Below are positions 1-8,713 of a DNA stretch of 40,507 nucleotides, one piece after another. Position 1 is the stretch's first letter, and each line of letters opens with the position of its first letter. The translations under genes and the position numbers were made by a program. Location of the stretch: positions 1 to 40,507 of the forward strand of contig NZ_RHOW01000019.1 in assembly GCF_003946215.1 (NCBI RefSeq), in the 5' to 3' direction. Under the pieces are notes generated by a model. It saw only the letters and a list, made by a program, of their open reading frames with translations, had not been told where the DNA came from and did not search any database. This stretch comes from Lapidilactobacillus mulanensis (GTDB lineage Bacteria > Bacillota > Bacilli > Lactobacillales > Lactobacillaceae).

Positions 1-2
1 AT

Positions 3-23
3 AAGGGAGAGGCTTCCCTTTTT
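3..23 (+). terminator. Possible terminator at window edge
   Basis: AAGGGA and TCCCTT form a 6-bp stem with a 6-nt loop, followed by three more T. It could end a gene lying left of the window. The stem is short and the T run weak, so this is tentative. Confidence 0.4.
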
Positions 24-59
24 CAATTCCCAATAATTCATTTACACATAATTATTTAA

Positions 60-146
60 ACACTCGGCTATTTCTATAAACTCTTTAAACAACAAACGGG
101 AATGACACCATTGGAATATCGTGATGGTGCTGGGGTTACTAGATAA
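60..146 (+). pseudogene. 3' scrap of an AraC-family regulator
   Basis: In frame before the TAA at 144-146 the sequence reads LGYFYKLFKQQTGMTPLEYR and a short tail. This matches the end of the second helix-turn-helix of AraC-family activators, whose usual form is GY-x(n)-YF-x(2)-FKK-x-TGMTPxEYR. The reading frame is closed by a stop just upstream, at 57-59. The residues normally between GY and YF appear to be missing. I therefore read it as a remnant and not the end of an intact gene. Its stop lies just before the terminator at 176-209. The call rests on motif recognition only. Confidence 0.5.
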
Positions 147-175
147 AAATATAACAACAGAAAGGCTGCACGTAC

Positions 176-209
176 AAAAATAGTCGACGAATTTTCGTCG
201 GCTATTTTT
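176..209. terminator. Bidirectional Rho-independent terminator
   Basis: A 15-bp stem (AAAAATAG, one T-G pair, CGACGA) with the loop ATTT is flanked by A and T runs on both sides. It lies just past the stop of the GH92 gene on the minus strand and also past the AraC scrap on the plus strand, so it can serve both directions. Confidence 0.85.
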
Positions 210-217
210 AGTGGTCG

Positions 218-2413
218 TTATTTTGGACTGATCGAGTAGGGTAATTCTTGCTTGGTCAACGCAACTGGATCTGGGGCCAAGCCTAGCGTAACTTGCAGTT
301 TGCCACCGGCCATTAATTGTTGATGGGTCAGGAAACTTTGATGGTAATTCTGGCTGTTTAATTGTCGATTCTGGACGAATTGGTTCTGATCGACATTTCG
401 TTCGGTCGTCAAGGTGAAATCTTTCTGATCAGGGAGATGCAAGATCACTTCGTCAAAAATCGGTATTCCGAAAACATATTCGCCACTGCCAGGGGTGACC
501 GGATAAAATCCGAGCGCAGATAGCACATACCAACCTGCCATCGATCCGTTATCTTCGTCGCCGGGGAAACCGGTGAAGCCTGAATTGAACGCGTGTAGCA
601 ATAATTGTTTGACTAAAAGTTGGGTCATTTCTGGATGCTGGGCATAGGTAAACAGATAAGGGATGTGGAAGCTTGGCTGATTAGACAGCGCTAATTGTCC
701 GAAGTTGAGCGCAGCCATTTCCGACATTTCGTGGATCTCGAAGCCGTAGCGGCCGACCTTGAAATCTGGCCGGCTGTTAACCAGCTCGACGAGTTTTTGA
801 TAAAATTTTTCTGAGCCACCATATAACTTGATCAAACCGGCAACGTCTTGATAGACTGCGAAGCCATTCTGCCAGACGCTACCTTCTGTGTAGCCGTGGC
901 CCCATTCGATCGGCGTGAAATCATTTTCGAACTGGCCTTGCTGATCTTTCGGGCGGATGAAACCAGATTCTGGGTCGAATAAATGTTGGTAGTTCAGGGC
1001 GCTTTGGCGATATTTTGACGCTAATTCGGGCTGGTTCATTTTTTCGGCGATCACGGAGATGCAGTAGTCGCTGTAGGCATAATCCAATGTGTGATTGACG
1101 CTCTCATCGTAAGAGCTAGGCACAAAATGATATTTTAAATAATCGGTTGTACCGCGTCGACCATATTTGGGATCGGCGCTCTGAACGGTGGCACCTTTGA
1201 TCATCGCCTCCAAAAAATCGGGCAATTCGGAATCGGCAATCAAATTTTTAGCGGCGGCGTCTGCAATCACGGCGTCAATCAAGGTGCCGGGCATCATTCC
1301 GCGTTCATCGGGTGACAACCACTTAGGCAAATAGCCAGTTTCTTGATAGCTGGTCAAAAATCCCTTTAACATGTCCTGCAAGAGCTCAGGTGCGATGATC
1401 GAGTAGAAGGGGTAGACAGTCTTGTAAGTGTCCCAGAAGCCGTTGTTGGTGTAGAGAACGCCCTTTTTAACGGTCTGGACTTTCGTATCGTAGTGGATCG
1501 GTTGTAGCTGTTCGTCTAACTCGTAAAATTTCTGTGGGAACAGGAATAAGCGGTATAAAGTCGTGTAAAAAGTTTTAACGCGGTCGGAATGAAGCCGGTC
1601 GTTGATTTCAATCCGGTCGAAATATTGTTGCCATTGTGCGGTGACTTCTGCGGCTTGTTGAGCGATGCTTTTTTCCAGTTGGCGGTGCAAGTTCAGTTGT
1701 GCTTGCTCGATGGAAATAAACGAGGTCGCAATTTGTAGCACGCTAGTTGTCTCGGTGAAAAAAACGCATAAACGCTGATCATGACCGACTAGATGCTGCG
1801 GATCATTTACCACAAGCGGCTGGCAGTCTTCGGAGAATAAGCGCGTTTGATCCGCGATTAAAGCCTGGTCGAAATGGATGGCAACGTACAGCTTGAAATT
1901 AGGATCTTCTGATTCGCCGAAATTTGAAATCCAACCCGAAATATCGTGCTCGGAAATTTCGAGGTCGAATTTGCCAGGCAACTCAAATTGCAATCCGGGA
2001 TTTTCTGAATGGTGATATTCACTGTGCAAGGTGGCGCCGTAAGTGGCAGGGATCAATTCGCTGTCGATATCATAGCGAACATCATGAAGTGCTAATTTAT
2101 TTGGTGAAAAAATCGCGCGTTGGGGATCGTAGGAGCCGGCTAATTCGTTAACGGGTTCTGTGGGTGCCAAATTTAGCGGCAGGATCTGCAAATGTTGAAA
2201 GTCACCGATCCAAGGACTAGGTTGGTGGGTCAGGCGGAAACCCTCCAGACGACGCGCGTGCGGATCGAAGAACCAGCTACCCTGATCGCCGTTGGTTTGA
2301 ATGGTGAAATAATTCATGGCGAAAGGTGCGCCGGTCAGCGGTAAAGTATTGCCGTTAGAGAAGCGATAATTGTTTTCGGTTCCTTGGCGGGTATCGATCG
2401 TTGTAATTTTCAT
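218..2413 (-). CDS. GH92 family alpha-mannosidase
   Basis: Exo-acting alpha-mannosidase of glycoside hydrolase family 92, a calcium-dependent inverting family that usually cuts alpha-1,2-mannosyl links. The 731 residues match the family length. Seen in the sequence: WDTYKTVYPFY in the middle, and near residues 618-650 the signature GDEDNGSMAGWYVLSALGFY followed by PGSGEYVFGIP. There is no signal peptide, so it acts in the cytoplasm on imported oligosaccharides. It starts 3 nt after the stop of the regulator upstream, with GAAGGAG as ribosome binding site, so the two are very probably co-transcribed. Together with GH125 and GH38 on the other side of the regulator it would strip alpha-1,2, 1,3 and 1,6-linked mannose. 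The family is certain; the exact linkage is inferred. Confidence 0.95.
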   Translation of the reverse strand: MKITTIDTRQGTENNYRFSNGNTLPLTGAPFAMNYFTIQTNGDQGSWFFDPHARRLEGFRLTHQPSPWIGDFQHLQILPLNLAPTEPVNELAGSYDPQRAIFSPNKLALHDVRYDIDSELIPATYGATLHSEYHHSENPGLQFELPGKFDLEISEHDISGWISNFGESEDPNFKLYVAIHFDQALIADQTRLFSEDCQPLVVNDPQHLVGHDQRLCVFFTETTSVLQIATSFISIEQAQLNLHRQLEKSIAQQAAEVTAQWQQYFDRIEINDRLHSDRVKTFYTTLYRLFLFPQKFYELDEQLQPIHYDTKVQTVKKGVLYTNNGFWDTYKTVYPFYSIIAPELLQDMLKGFLTSYQETGYLPKWLSPDERGMMPGTLIDAVIADAAAKNLIADSELPDFLEAMIKGATVQSADPKYGRRGTTDYLKYHFVPSSYDESVNHTLDYAYSDYCISVIAEKMNQPELASKYRQSALNYQHLFDPESGFIRPKDQQGQFENDFTPIEWGHGYTEGSVWQNGFAVYQDVAGLIKLYGGSEKFYQKLVELVNSRPDFKVGRYGFEIHEMSEMAALNFGQLALSNQPSFHIPYLFTYAQHPEMTQLLVKQLLLHAFNSGFTGFPGDEDNGSMAGWYVLSALGFYPVTPGSGEYVFGIPIFDEVILHLPDQKDFTLTTERNVDQNQFVQNRQLNSQNYHQSFLTHQQLMAGGKLQVTLGLAPDPVALTKQELPYSISPK

Positions 2414-2416
2414 GAT

Positions 2417-3499
2417 TTATTTAGCTCCTTCAGTATTCATAGTTTGAATGGATAAACGCGACATTAATTCGACGGGCACGGTAATTTGGGCTATTTTTGG
2501 TTCGTAGGGATTTTCAATTCGTTGTTCTAACAAAAGAGCTGCCTGGCGACCGATTTCGTGGAAATCTTGGGCAATAGTCGTCAGTTGCGGTTGGCTGATC
2601 GCCGTTTTAGAAATATTATCGAAACCGATCAGTGAAAGTTGCTCGGGTACCGCAACGTTGATTTTTTGGAGGTGATCCAGCAATTGAATCGCCAGAATAT
2701 CATTCTCGCAGACGATAGCACTGATTTTCTGGGTAGTGACATAATCGAGTAAATTTTTAAAATGATCCTTGGTCAGTGAATAAGCTAGCTGCGGATCGGT
2801 CGCACCAGACAAATCGTGTTCGCTCAAGGCCTGCAAATAACCGAAGTAACGTTGGGCCACTGAAGAGTTCAGCGTGAGGGTCAAACCGGTTTGGGAAAGA
2901 AAGGCGATCCGTTGATGGCCGCTGTCGATTAAAGTCGTGGTCGCTAAACGGCCACCTTGCGTATTATCGGCGACGACAGAAGGCACCGGTAAACCTGTCG
3001 CCGTTTGATCGATCAACACGGTCGGAAAATGGGCCAGTAATAATTGATTGATCGTGGTTAATTCGGTGGCTAAATCTTGTGGATAGAAAATAACGCCATC
3101 ATATTGCGTACGTAGTTTCTCTGGCGCCTCGAGCGTGAAATGATTATTCTCGATCACGATCAAGTCCTGATCGTTGGTAGTCAGCACCGACTTAATGCCA
3201 GCAATGTAGTCACCTAAGCCGGCTTCCATGGCAAAGGGAATCACTAATAGGATTTGTTTGGTATGATGATGGATCTGAAATCCGGGACGCATGAATGTTC
3301 CGCTACCTTGGCGACGCTCGACTAAGCCGGTATCCGCCAATTCTTGGAGCGCACGTTTGGAAGTGATCCGGCTGACGCGATAAGTTTTAGCCAGTTCGTT
3401 TTCAGATGGGAGTTGTTGACCCGCGACATATTTACCTGCCCAGATCTGGTCGCGAAGGTCGGCAAAAATCTGTAAATATTTATTCGTACTCGCTGCCAA
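2417..3499 (-). CDS. GntR-type DNA-binding domain fused to LacI-type sugar-binding domain
   Basis: Transcriptional regulator of about 360 residues. The N-terminus carries a GntR winged helix (LPSENELAKTYRVSRITSKR and the wing QGSGTF). The remainder is a periplasmic-binding-protein-like domain of the LacI/AraR type (GVIFYPQD, SVVADNTQGG, AIVCENDILA, SLIGFDNIS). I start it at TTG 3497-3499, because GAGGA lies 6 nt before it and the family homology begins there. The longer reading from 3604 adds an unconserved stretch and runs through the operator repeats. It stands between GH92 (same strand) and GH125 (divergent) and is most likely the mannoside-responsive repressor of both units. The ligand is inferred from context. 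Confidence 0.9.
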   Translation of the reverse strand: MAASTNKYLQIFADLRDQIWAGKYVAGQQLPSENELAKTYRVSRITSKRALQELADTGLVERRQGSGTFMRPGFQIHHHTKQILLVIPFAMEAGLGDYIAGIKSVLTTNDQDLIVIENNHFTLEAPEKLRTQYDGVIFYPQDLATELTTINQLLLAHFPTVLIDQTATGLPVPSVVADNTQGGRLATTTLIDSGHQRIAFLSQTGLTLTLNSSVAQRYFGYLQALSEHDLSGATDPQLAYSLTKDHFKNLLDYVTTQKISAIVCENDILAIQLLDHLQKINVAVPEQLSLIGFDNISKTAISQPQLTTIAQDFHEIGRQAALLLEQRIENPYEPKIAQITVPVELMSRLSIQTMNTEGAK

Positions 3500-3545
3500 T
3501 TGATGTCCTCGCTTTCTAAACTTGATATTGATAATCATATACCAT

Positions 3546-3648
3546 ATTAATCGAGAAAGAAACATCGAGATGCAATTAATCGACATTTTACATCGATTGA
3601 TCATTAAGTTAACCTATTGCTGTTTATTAACTGATTAATATCGATTGA
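3546..3648. promoter_or_regulatory. Cluster of four putative operator half-sites
   Basis: The divergent spacer has ATTAATCGA at 3546-3554 and 3575-3583, and TCGATTGA at 3593-3600 and 3641-3648. The copies at 3575 and 3593 form an inverted repeat (ATTAATCGA, 9 nt, TCGATTGAT) with one mismatch. The cluster lies between the start of the regulator and the promoter of the GH125 operon, where an autoregulating repressor would bind. Confidence 0.6.
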
Positions 3649-3686
3649 AATCTCTTACATTTTTTGAAATAACACTGGAAAAAAAG

Positions 3687-3714
3687 TTGTTTCATGATAT
3701 ACTTGTTCTATAAA
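3687..3714 (+). promoter_or_regulatory. Promoter of the GH125-GH38-kinase operon
   Basis: TTGTTT at 3687-3692 and TATAAA at 3709-3714 are 16 nt apart. They lie 25 nt upstream of the GH125 start and just downstream of the operator cluster. Confidence 0.5.
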
Positions 3715-3738
3715 ATAATATATCAAGTGGTGAAATTA

Positions 3739-5028
3739 ATGACAACTTCTTTTGTAACTCCGGCGGTGCGACTATTTGTCGATCACGTCAATGAACTTTG
3801 TGGTCCCAAATTAGAAAACCTAGCCAAAATTTTCGATACAACTTTTACAAACACGTTGGAAACGACGCTCGAAAAAGATGATCTGCAGAATATTTTCGTC
3901 TTGACTGGCGATATTCCGGCAATGTGGCAACGCGATTCGACCGCACAGCTGCGCCCATATTTGATTATGGCGCAATCCGATCCGCAAATTGCCGACTTGA
4001 TCCTCAAGGTGGTCAAGCGCCAGTTTTTCAATATGAACGTGGATCCTTATGCGAATGCATTCAACTTAACGGACAATAACCATGGGCACCAAACCGACAA
4101 GACCGAAATGGGGCCGTGGATCTGGGAGCGCAAGTATGAATTGGATTCCCTTTGTTATCCAGTGCAGTTGGCTTATTTACTTTATAAAAATACCGGATTG
4201 ACGGCGCAGTTCGATCAAACTTTCGTTGCCGCAATTAAAAAGTTGTTAGAAGTCATTACCATCGAACAACATCATGAAAATTCAGCTTATCGATTCGAAC
4301 GCGTGGATGATCGCCCCGAAGATTCGTTGACGCATGATGGCCGCGGCGAGCCGGTTGGCTATACTGGCATGAGTTGGTCGGCGTTTCGTCCCAGCGATGA
4401 TGCCTGCGTTTATGGCTATTTGGTGCCGGCCAACATGTTTGCCGTGGTGATTTTGCAGAACCTGCACGAAATTTTCACCACGATTTTATCGGAACCGGAG
4501 TTGGCTGCACAAGCTGAAAAATTGGCTAGCGAAATTCAAACGGGTATCGAAAAATTCGGTACGACCACCAACGCCGCCGGTGAAAAAATCTTTGCTTATG
4601 AAGTCGATGGACTAGGAAACACCGTGTTAATGGATGACGGCAATATTCCTAATCTGCTCAGTGCACCTTATTTAGGCTACTTGGCAATGGATGATCCCAC
4701 TTATTTGGCGACGCGGAAAACTTTGTTGAGTCCAGAGAATCCTTATTATTATGCGGGTACTTTTGGCGCCGGCTTGGGTAGTCCCCATACGCCAGAAAAT
4801 TATATTTGGCCGATCGCACTGTCGATTCAAGGGCTCACGCAGCCAGACCGTGCCGAAAAATTGCGGTTGCTGCAACTGTTGGCGCATAACACTGCGGGCA
4901 CAAACATGATGCACGAAGGTTTCGACGTCGAAAATCCAGCGAACTTCACGCGCGAATGGTTCTCGTGGGCCAACATGATGTATTGCGAACTCTTGCTGGA
5001 TTATTTAGGCCTGCAGGTCAAGCAATAA
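3739..5028 (+). CDS. GH125 family exo-alpha-1,6-mannosidase
   Basis: Metal-independent exo-alpha-1,6-mannosidase of family GH125 (formerly DUF1237), about 429 residues, the usual length. Seen: MWQRDSTAQLRPYL near the N-terminus, WIWERKYELDSLCYPVQLAY, FRPSDDACVYGYLVPANMFA, and TREWFSWANMMYCELLLDYL at the end, which carries a catalytic-site glutamate of the family. I chose ATG 3739 because homology begins at MTTSF; an upstream ATG at 3694 lies inside the promoter. The site AGTGGTGAAA precedes the start and is weak. It is the first gene of a three-gene operon and leaves 29 nt before GH38. In pneumococcus the homologue sits beside GH38 and GH92 in an N-glycan degradation locus; that parallel is family knowledge. 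No signal peptide, hence cytoplasmic. Confidence 0.95.
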   Translation: MTTSFVTPAVRLFVDHVNELCGPKLENLAKIFDTTFTNTLETTLEKDDLQNIFVLTGDIPAMWQRDSTAQLRPYLIMAQSDPQIADLILKVVKRQFFNMNVDPYANAFNLTDNNHGHQTDKTEMGPWIWERKYELDSLCYPVQLAYLLYKNTGLTAQFDQTFVAAIKKLLEVITIEQHHENSAYRFERVDDRPEDSLTHDGRGEPVGYTGMSWSAFRPSDDACVYGYLVPANMFAVVILQNLHEIFTTILSEPELAAQAEKLASEIQTGIEKFGTTTNAAGEKIFAYEVDGLGNTVLMDDGNIPNLLSAPYLGYLAMDDPTYLATRKTLLSPENPYYYAGTFGAGLGSPHTPENYIWPIALSIQGLTQPDRAEKLRLLQLLAHNTAGTNMMHEGFDVENPANFTREWFSWANMMYCELLLDYLGLQVKQ

Positions 5029-5057
5029 ACGAAAAGTTTAAATCAAGGAGAATAAAG

Positions 5058-7769
5058 TTGAAAAAAGTCTATGTGATATCGCACAGTCATTGGGATCGCG
5101 AATGGTATCTGCCATTTGAGAAACACCGTTTGCGTTTGGTTAAGTTATTGGATGATGTCTTGGATTTGATCGACAAGGATCCAGAATTCAATAGTTTTCA
5201 ATTGGATGGGCAAGCCATTATTATCGACGATTATTTGGCGATCCGGCCAGAAAATGAAGCACGAATTCGCACTGCCATTGCCAATGGGAAAATGCGCGTG
5301 GGCCCCTTCTATGTCTTACAGGATGATTTCTTGATCAGTCCAGAAGCACACGTTAAAGATTTTCAAATTGGGCGCGCCACTGCAGAAAAATACGGACAGA
5401 TGATGGGAATCGGCTATTTTCCAGATACCTTTGGCAATATGGGGCAGACGCCGCAAATGTTGCGTTTAGCCGGATTGGATGCCGTTGCCTTCGGGCGTGG
5501 CGTCAAGCCGACTGGATTGAACAACCAAATTGCGGAGGGTGCCTTTGAATCTGCTTATTCTGAAATGAATTGGCGCGGGCCCGACAATAGCCAAGTGCTG
5601 GGTATTTTATTCGCGAATTGGTACAGCAACGGAAATGAAATTCCGGTTGATCGTGAGGCGGCCAAGAAATATTGGACCGAGAAGCTAGCCGATGTTGAAA
5701 AATATGCGTCGACAGATAATTTGTTGATGATGAATGGCGTCGACCACCAACCGGTACAAAAAGATATTAGTCAGGCTTTAGCAGTCGCACGCGAATTATT
5801 CCCGGATTATGAATTCATTCATTCCAACTTCGACGATTATTTAGCGGCGGTCAAGGCAGATCTTCCTGAGGATTTGAGCGAGATCAACGGTGAGCTGACT
5901 TCTCAAGAAACGGATGGGTGGTACACGTTGACCAACACCGCCTCGTCGCGAATTTACTTGAAGCAAAAAAATGCCGAGGTTCAACGACAATTGATCGACG
6001 AAGCGACACAATTAGCGGCGGTCGCGTTGCCAAAAGCAGATTATCCACGCGATCAGTTGACTTACGCCTGGAAATTATTACTACAAAATGATATTCATGA
6101 CAGCATCACCGGCTGTTCGATCGATCCGGTGCACCGCGAAATGATGAGCCGGTTCGAAAAGGTGTCGGCGGTTGCGGAATCGATCCGTGACGAAGCGATG
6201 TCCGCATTGGCCAGCCAGATCAAAACGGCCGTTTTTCCAGAAGATACGCAACCATTCATCGTGGTTAATCCGAGTGGCGTAGCTAAAAGTGGCGTGATCA
6301 CAGTCGAGGTCGAATTAGAGCGGGCTTTGTTTAAAGATGGTCGGCCAGACGCGCAATACGCAAAAATGGCGTTGGCTGCACAAGAGAACCGCTATTATCG
6401 GATCATCGATGCAAACGGACAATCAGTTGAAGGGCGCGTTGTTAACTATACGACGCGTTTCGGAGCCGACTTGCCAACGGATCGGTTCAGAGTTCCGTAT
6501 ATCGCGTTATATGCACAAGTTGAAGTCGACGTTAAAGACTTCGCGGCCTTTTCTTGGCAAACTTTTGCCTTGCAGCCGAGTGAACAACCCCGCTTGTACA
6601 GTGACCAACTGACCACTTCGCTGATCACGGAAGGACATATTCTCGAAAACAAGTTTATTAAAGTGGATGTGTCGCAGCAAGATGGTTCGTTAACGATCCT
6701 CGACCATCGGACTAACCATGTGTATGAACGACAGGCAATTTTCGAAGATTCCGGTGACATGGGGAATGAATATATTTATAAAGAGACTGCCGACAAACTG
6801 CGAATCTATTCAACGGATCAAGCGCCGGTCATTCGGGTGAAAGAAGATTCTGCAAATCGGGGCACACTAGAAGTGATTTCCACATTGAGGATCCCTAAAA
6901 CTGCTGATGCGCAATTGGCCTATGAAACGCAGGCTGTGATCGATATTACCCATCGGCAGGCGACCCGCGGCTCCGAAATGATCGACCTGCAATTGCATAC
7001 GCTGATCACCTTAGAAGCGGATCAACCCTTGCTTAAATTCAATGTGTCTTATGATAACCAGGCCAAAGATCATCGACTGCGGGTTTTGTTCCCAACGAAA
7101 TTTGCGACGACGACCAATCAAGCCGAATCGGTTTTCGAAGTCGTTCAGCGCCCCAATTTGCCAGAACCACAGTGGCAAAATGAAACCAACCCTCAGCGTC
7201 AACAGTCTTTTGTCAACTTGCATGATGATTTCGGTGGGATAACGGTTGCCAATGACGGTCTAAATGAATACGAAATTTTACCAGAAAATAAGACGATCGC
7301 ACTTACCTTATTACGTTCTGTCGGTGAGCTGGGTGACTGGGGTTACTTTGCCACGCCGGAAGCGCAGTGCCAAGGTCGTCAACACGCTAGCTTCGCATTG
7401 AGGTTGCATGATGAAACCGCTGCTGATCGTTTGAAGAGTTATCAAGAAGCGCGTGCGTTTGCGATGCCATTCTTGTCACAGACGGTTGCACGGCATGACG
7501 GTGCGCGGAATAGTGCGGGAACGTGGCTAACAGTCAAGGATCCTGCTCATGCTTTTGCAGTGACTGGGGTTGAACGCGATCAGGTTGGCGAATTAGTTGT
7601 TCGCGGTTATAATTTAGATCAGACCAGTCACGAGCTAACTGTTCAAGCAGCTGGTAAAACCGGCGAGTTGGTCGATTTCTTAAGTCACCAAGTGGCAACT
7701 TCGAGCAATGATCCATTGCAGCCGGCCGAGATCAGAAATTATCGATTCAAAGCGGAGACGTTGATCTAA
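5058..7769 (+). CDS. GH38 family alpha-mannosidase
   Basis: Retaining, zinc-dependent alpha-mannosidase of family GH38, about 903 residues, cytoplasmic. Seen: HSHWDREW at residues 9-16 (zinc ligands), FPDTFGNMGQTPQML with the predicted nucleophile Asp near residue 123, LMMNGVDHQP near 230, and LLQNDIHDSITGCSIDPVHR near 341-360 with a further metal-binding His. The start is TTG 5058-5060, with AAGGAG 7 nt before it; the longer open frame from 4956 overlaps GH125 and adds nothing conserved. Streptococcal relatives cut alpha-1,3-mannosyl links, so it would complement GH92 and GH125. It is followed after 31 nt by the ROK kinase. Confidence 0.95.
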   Translation: MKKVYVISHSHWDREWYLPFEKHRLRLVKLLDDVLDLIDKDPEFNSFQLDGQAIIIDDYLAIRPENEARIRTAIANGKMRVGPFYVLQDDFLISPEAHVKDFQIGRATAEKYGQMMGIGYFPDTFGNMGQTPQMLRLAGLDAVAFGRGVKPTGLNNQIAEGAFESAYSEMNWRGPDNSQVLGILFANWYSNGNEIPVDREAAKKYWTEKLADVEKYASTDNLLMMNGVDHQPVQKDISQALAVARELFPDYEFIHSNFDDYLAAVKADLPEDLSEINGELTSQETDGWYTLTNTASSRIYLKQKNAEVQRQLIDEATQLAAVALPKADYPRDQLTYAWKLLLQNDIHDSITGCSIDPVHREMMSRFEKVSAVAESIRDEAMSALASQIKTAVFPEDTQPFIVVNPSGVAKSGVITVEVELERALFKDGRPDAQYAKMALAAQENRYYRIIDANGQSVEGRVVNYTTRFGADLPTDRFRVPYIALYAQVEVDVKDFAAFSWQTFALQPSEQPRLYSDQLTTSLITEGHILENKFIKVDVSQQDGSLTILDHRTNHVYERQAIFEDSGDMGNEYIYKETADKLRIYSTDQAPVIRVKEDSANRGTLEVISTLRIPKTADAQLAYETQAVIDITHRQATRGSEMIDLQLHTLITLEADQPLLKFNVSYDNQAKDHRLRVLFPTKFATTTNQAESVFEVVQRPNLPEPQWQNETNPQRQQSFVNLHDDFGGITVANDGLNEYEILPENKTIALTLLRSVGELGDWGYFATPEAQCQGRQHASFALRLHDETAADRLKSYQEARAFAMPFLSQTVARHDGARNSAGTWLTVKDPAHAFAVTGVERDQVGELVVRGYNLDQTSHELTVQAAGKTGELVDFLSHQVATSSNDPLQPAEIRNYRFKAETLI

Positions 7770-7800
7770 ATCTAGGAAATTAGTTGAAGGGAAGCAAATC

Positions 7801-8670
7801 ATGGCACATTTATTAGGCGGTATTGAAGCAGGCGGCACAAAATTTGTTTGTGCGGTCGGCGATGAGAAGGGTCAGGTCACACAACGGGTTAAATTTCCGA
7901 CGACGACGCCGGAAGAGACGATGAAACAAGTCTTTGAATTTTTCGATCAATATCAGGTGGAAGCAATTGGGATCGGCTCATTTGGCCCGATCGATATCGA
8001 TCCGCAATCGGCGACTTACGGTTACATCACGGATACGCCGAAATTAGCATGGAAAAATTATAATTTTCTCGGTGCGATGAAAAATCGTTACCAAATTCCG
8101 TTTGAATGGACGACCGATGTTAACGTTGCTGCTTATGGTGAACATAAATTAGGCGCGGGCGTCGGTAAAAATAATATTCTCTACGTGACCGTTGGAACTG
8201 GGATCGGCGTTGGTTACATTTCCCATGGTCAGTTGTATCGCGGACGGAGCCATCCAGAAGGCGGGCATATTTTGTTGCATCGAGAAGATGGCGACAATTT
8301 TGCTGGCGTCTGTCCTTATCACGGTGATTGTCTAGAAGGCATTGCTGCAGGACCCGCAATTGAAAAACGGACCGGCAAGAAAGGCTATGAACTCGCGCCG
8401 ACGGATGCTTGCTGGCAAACAGAGGCTTATTACTTAGCACAAGCCTGCATGACTTATACGCTGACGTTTTCGCCGGACATGATTATTTTCGGTGGTGGCG
8501 TTATGAAACAGCAACAATTATTCCCCATGATCCGCACTAAATTCCTCGAATTAATGAACGATTATGTGCGGGTCGCGGATTTAGATCACTACATTGTGCC
8601 AGTTCGACTCGGCGACGATGCTGGGATCACGGGTAGCTTATTAGCCGCAGCAGATGTTTTAGAAAAGTAA
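7801..8670 (+). CDS. ROK family sugar kinase (fructokinase/mannokinase type)
   Basis: Cytoplasmic ATP-dependent hexokinase of the ROK family, 289 residues, close to Firmicutes fructokinases. Seen: GGIEAGGTKF at residues 6-15 (phosphate loop), TVGTGIGVG, HPEGGH at 151-156 and CPYHGDC at 171-177, which together supply the His/Cys zinc site, and IIFGGGVM near the end. GAAGGGAAG precedes the ATG. As third gene of the operon its likely task is to phosphorylate the mannose released by the three mannosidases; relatives accept fructose and mannose. An equivalent ROK gene accompanies the pneumococcal mannosidase locus. The exact sugar is inferred from context. Confidence 0.9.
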   Translation: MAHLLGGIEAGGTKFVCAVGDEKGQVTQRVKFPTTTPEETMKQVFEFFDQYQVEAIGIGSFGPIDIDPQSATYGYITDTPKLAWKNYNFLGAMKNRYQIPFEWTTDVNVAAYGEHKLGAGVGKNNILYVTVGTGIGVGYISHGQLYRGRSHPEGGHILLHREDGDNFAGVCPYHGDCLEGIAAGPAIEKRTGKKGYELAPTDACWQTEAYYLAQACMTYTLTFSPDMIIFGGGVMKQQQLFPMIRTKFLELMNDYVRVADLDHYIVPVRLGDDAGITGSLLAAADVLEK

Positions 8671-8672
8671 CA

Positions 8673-8707
8673 GAAAAGGACAAATTCAATTTGAATTTGT
8701 CCTTTTT
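8673..8707. terminator. Bidirectional terminator between kinase and GyrI-like gene
   Basis: AAAAGGACAAATTCAA pairs with TTGAATTTGTCCTTTT and is followed by a T run. The two genes converge here, and A/T runs on both sides allow it to serve each. Confidence 0.85.
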
Positions 8708-8713
8708 TGTGGA

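Noticed and set aside
1924-2151. 75-codon plus-strand frame inside the GH92 gene
   Set aside because: No ribosome site, composition of a shadow frame, wholly inside a certain gene.
3500-3604. N-terminal extension of the GntR/LacI-type regulator from ATG 3604
   Set aside because: Not conserved in the family, covers operator repeats, while TTG 3497-3499 has a well-placed GAGGA.
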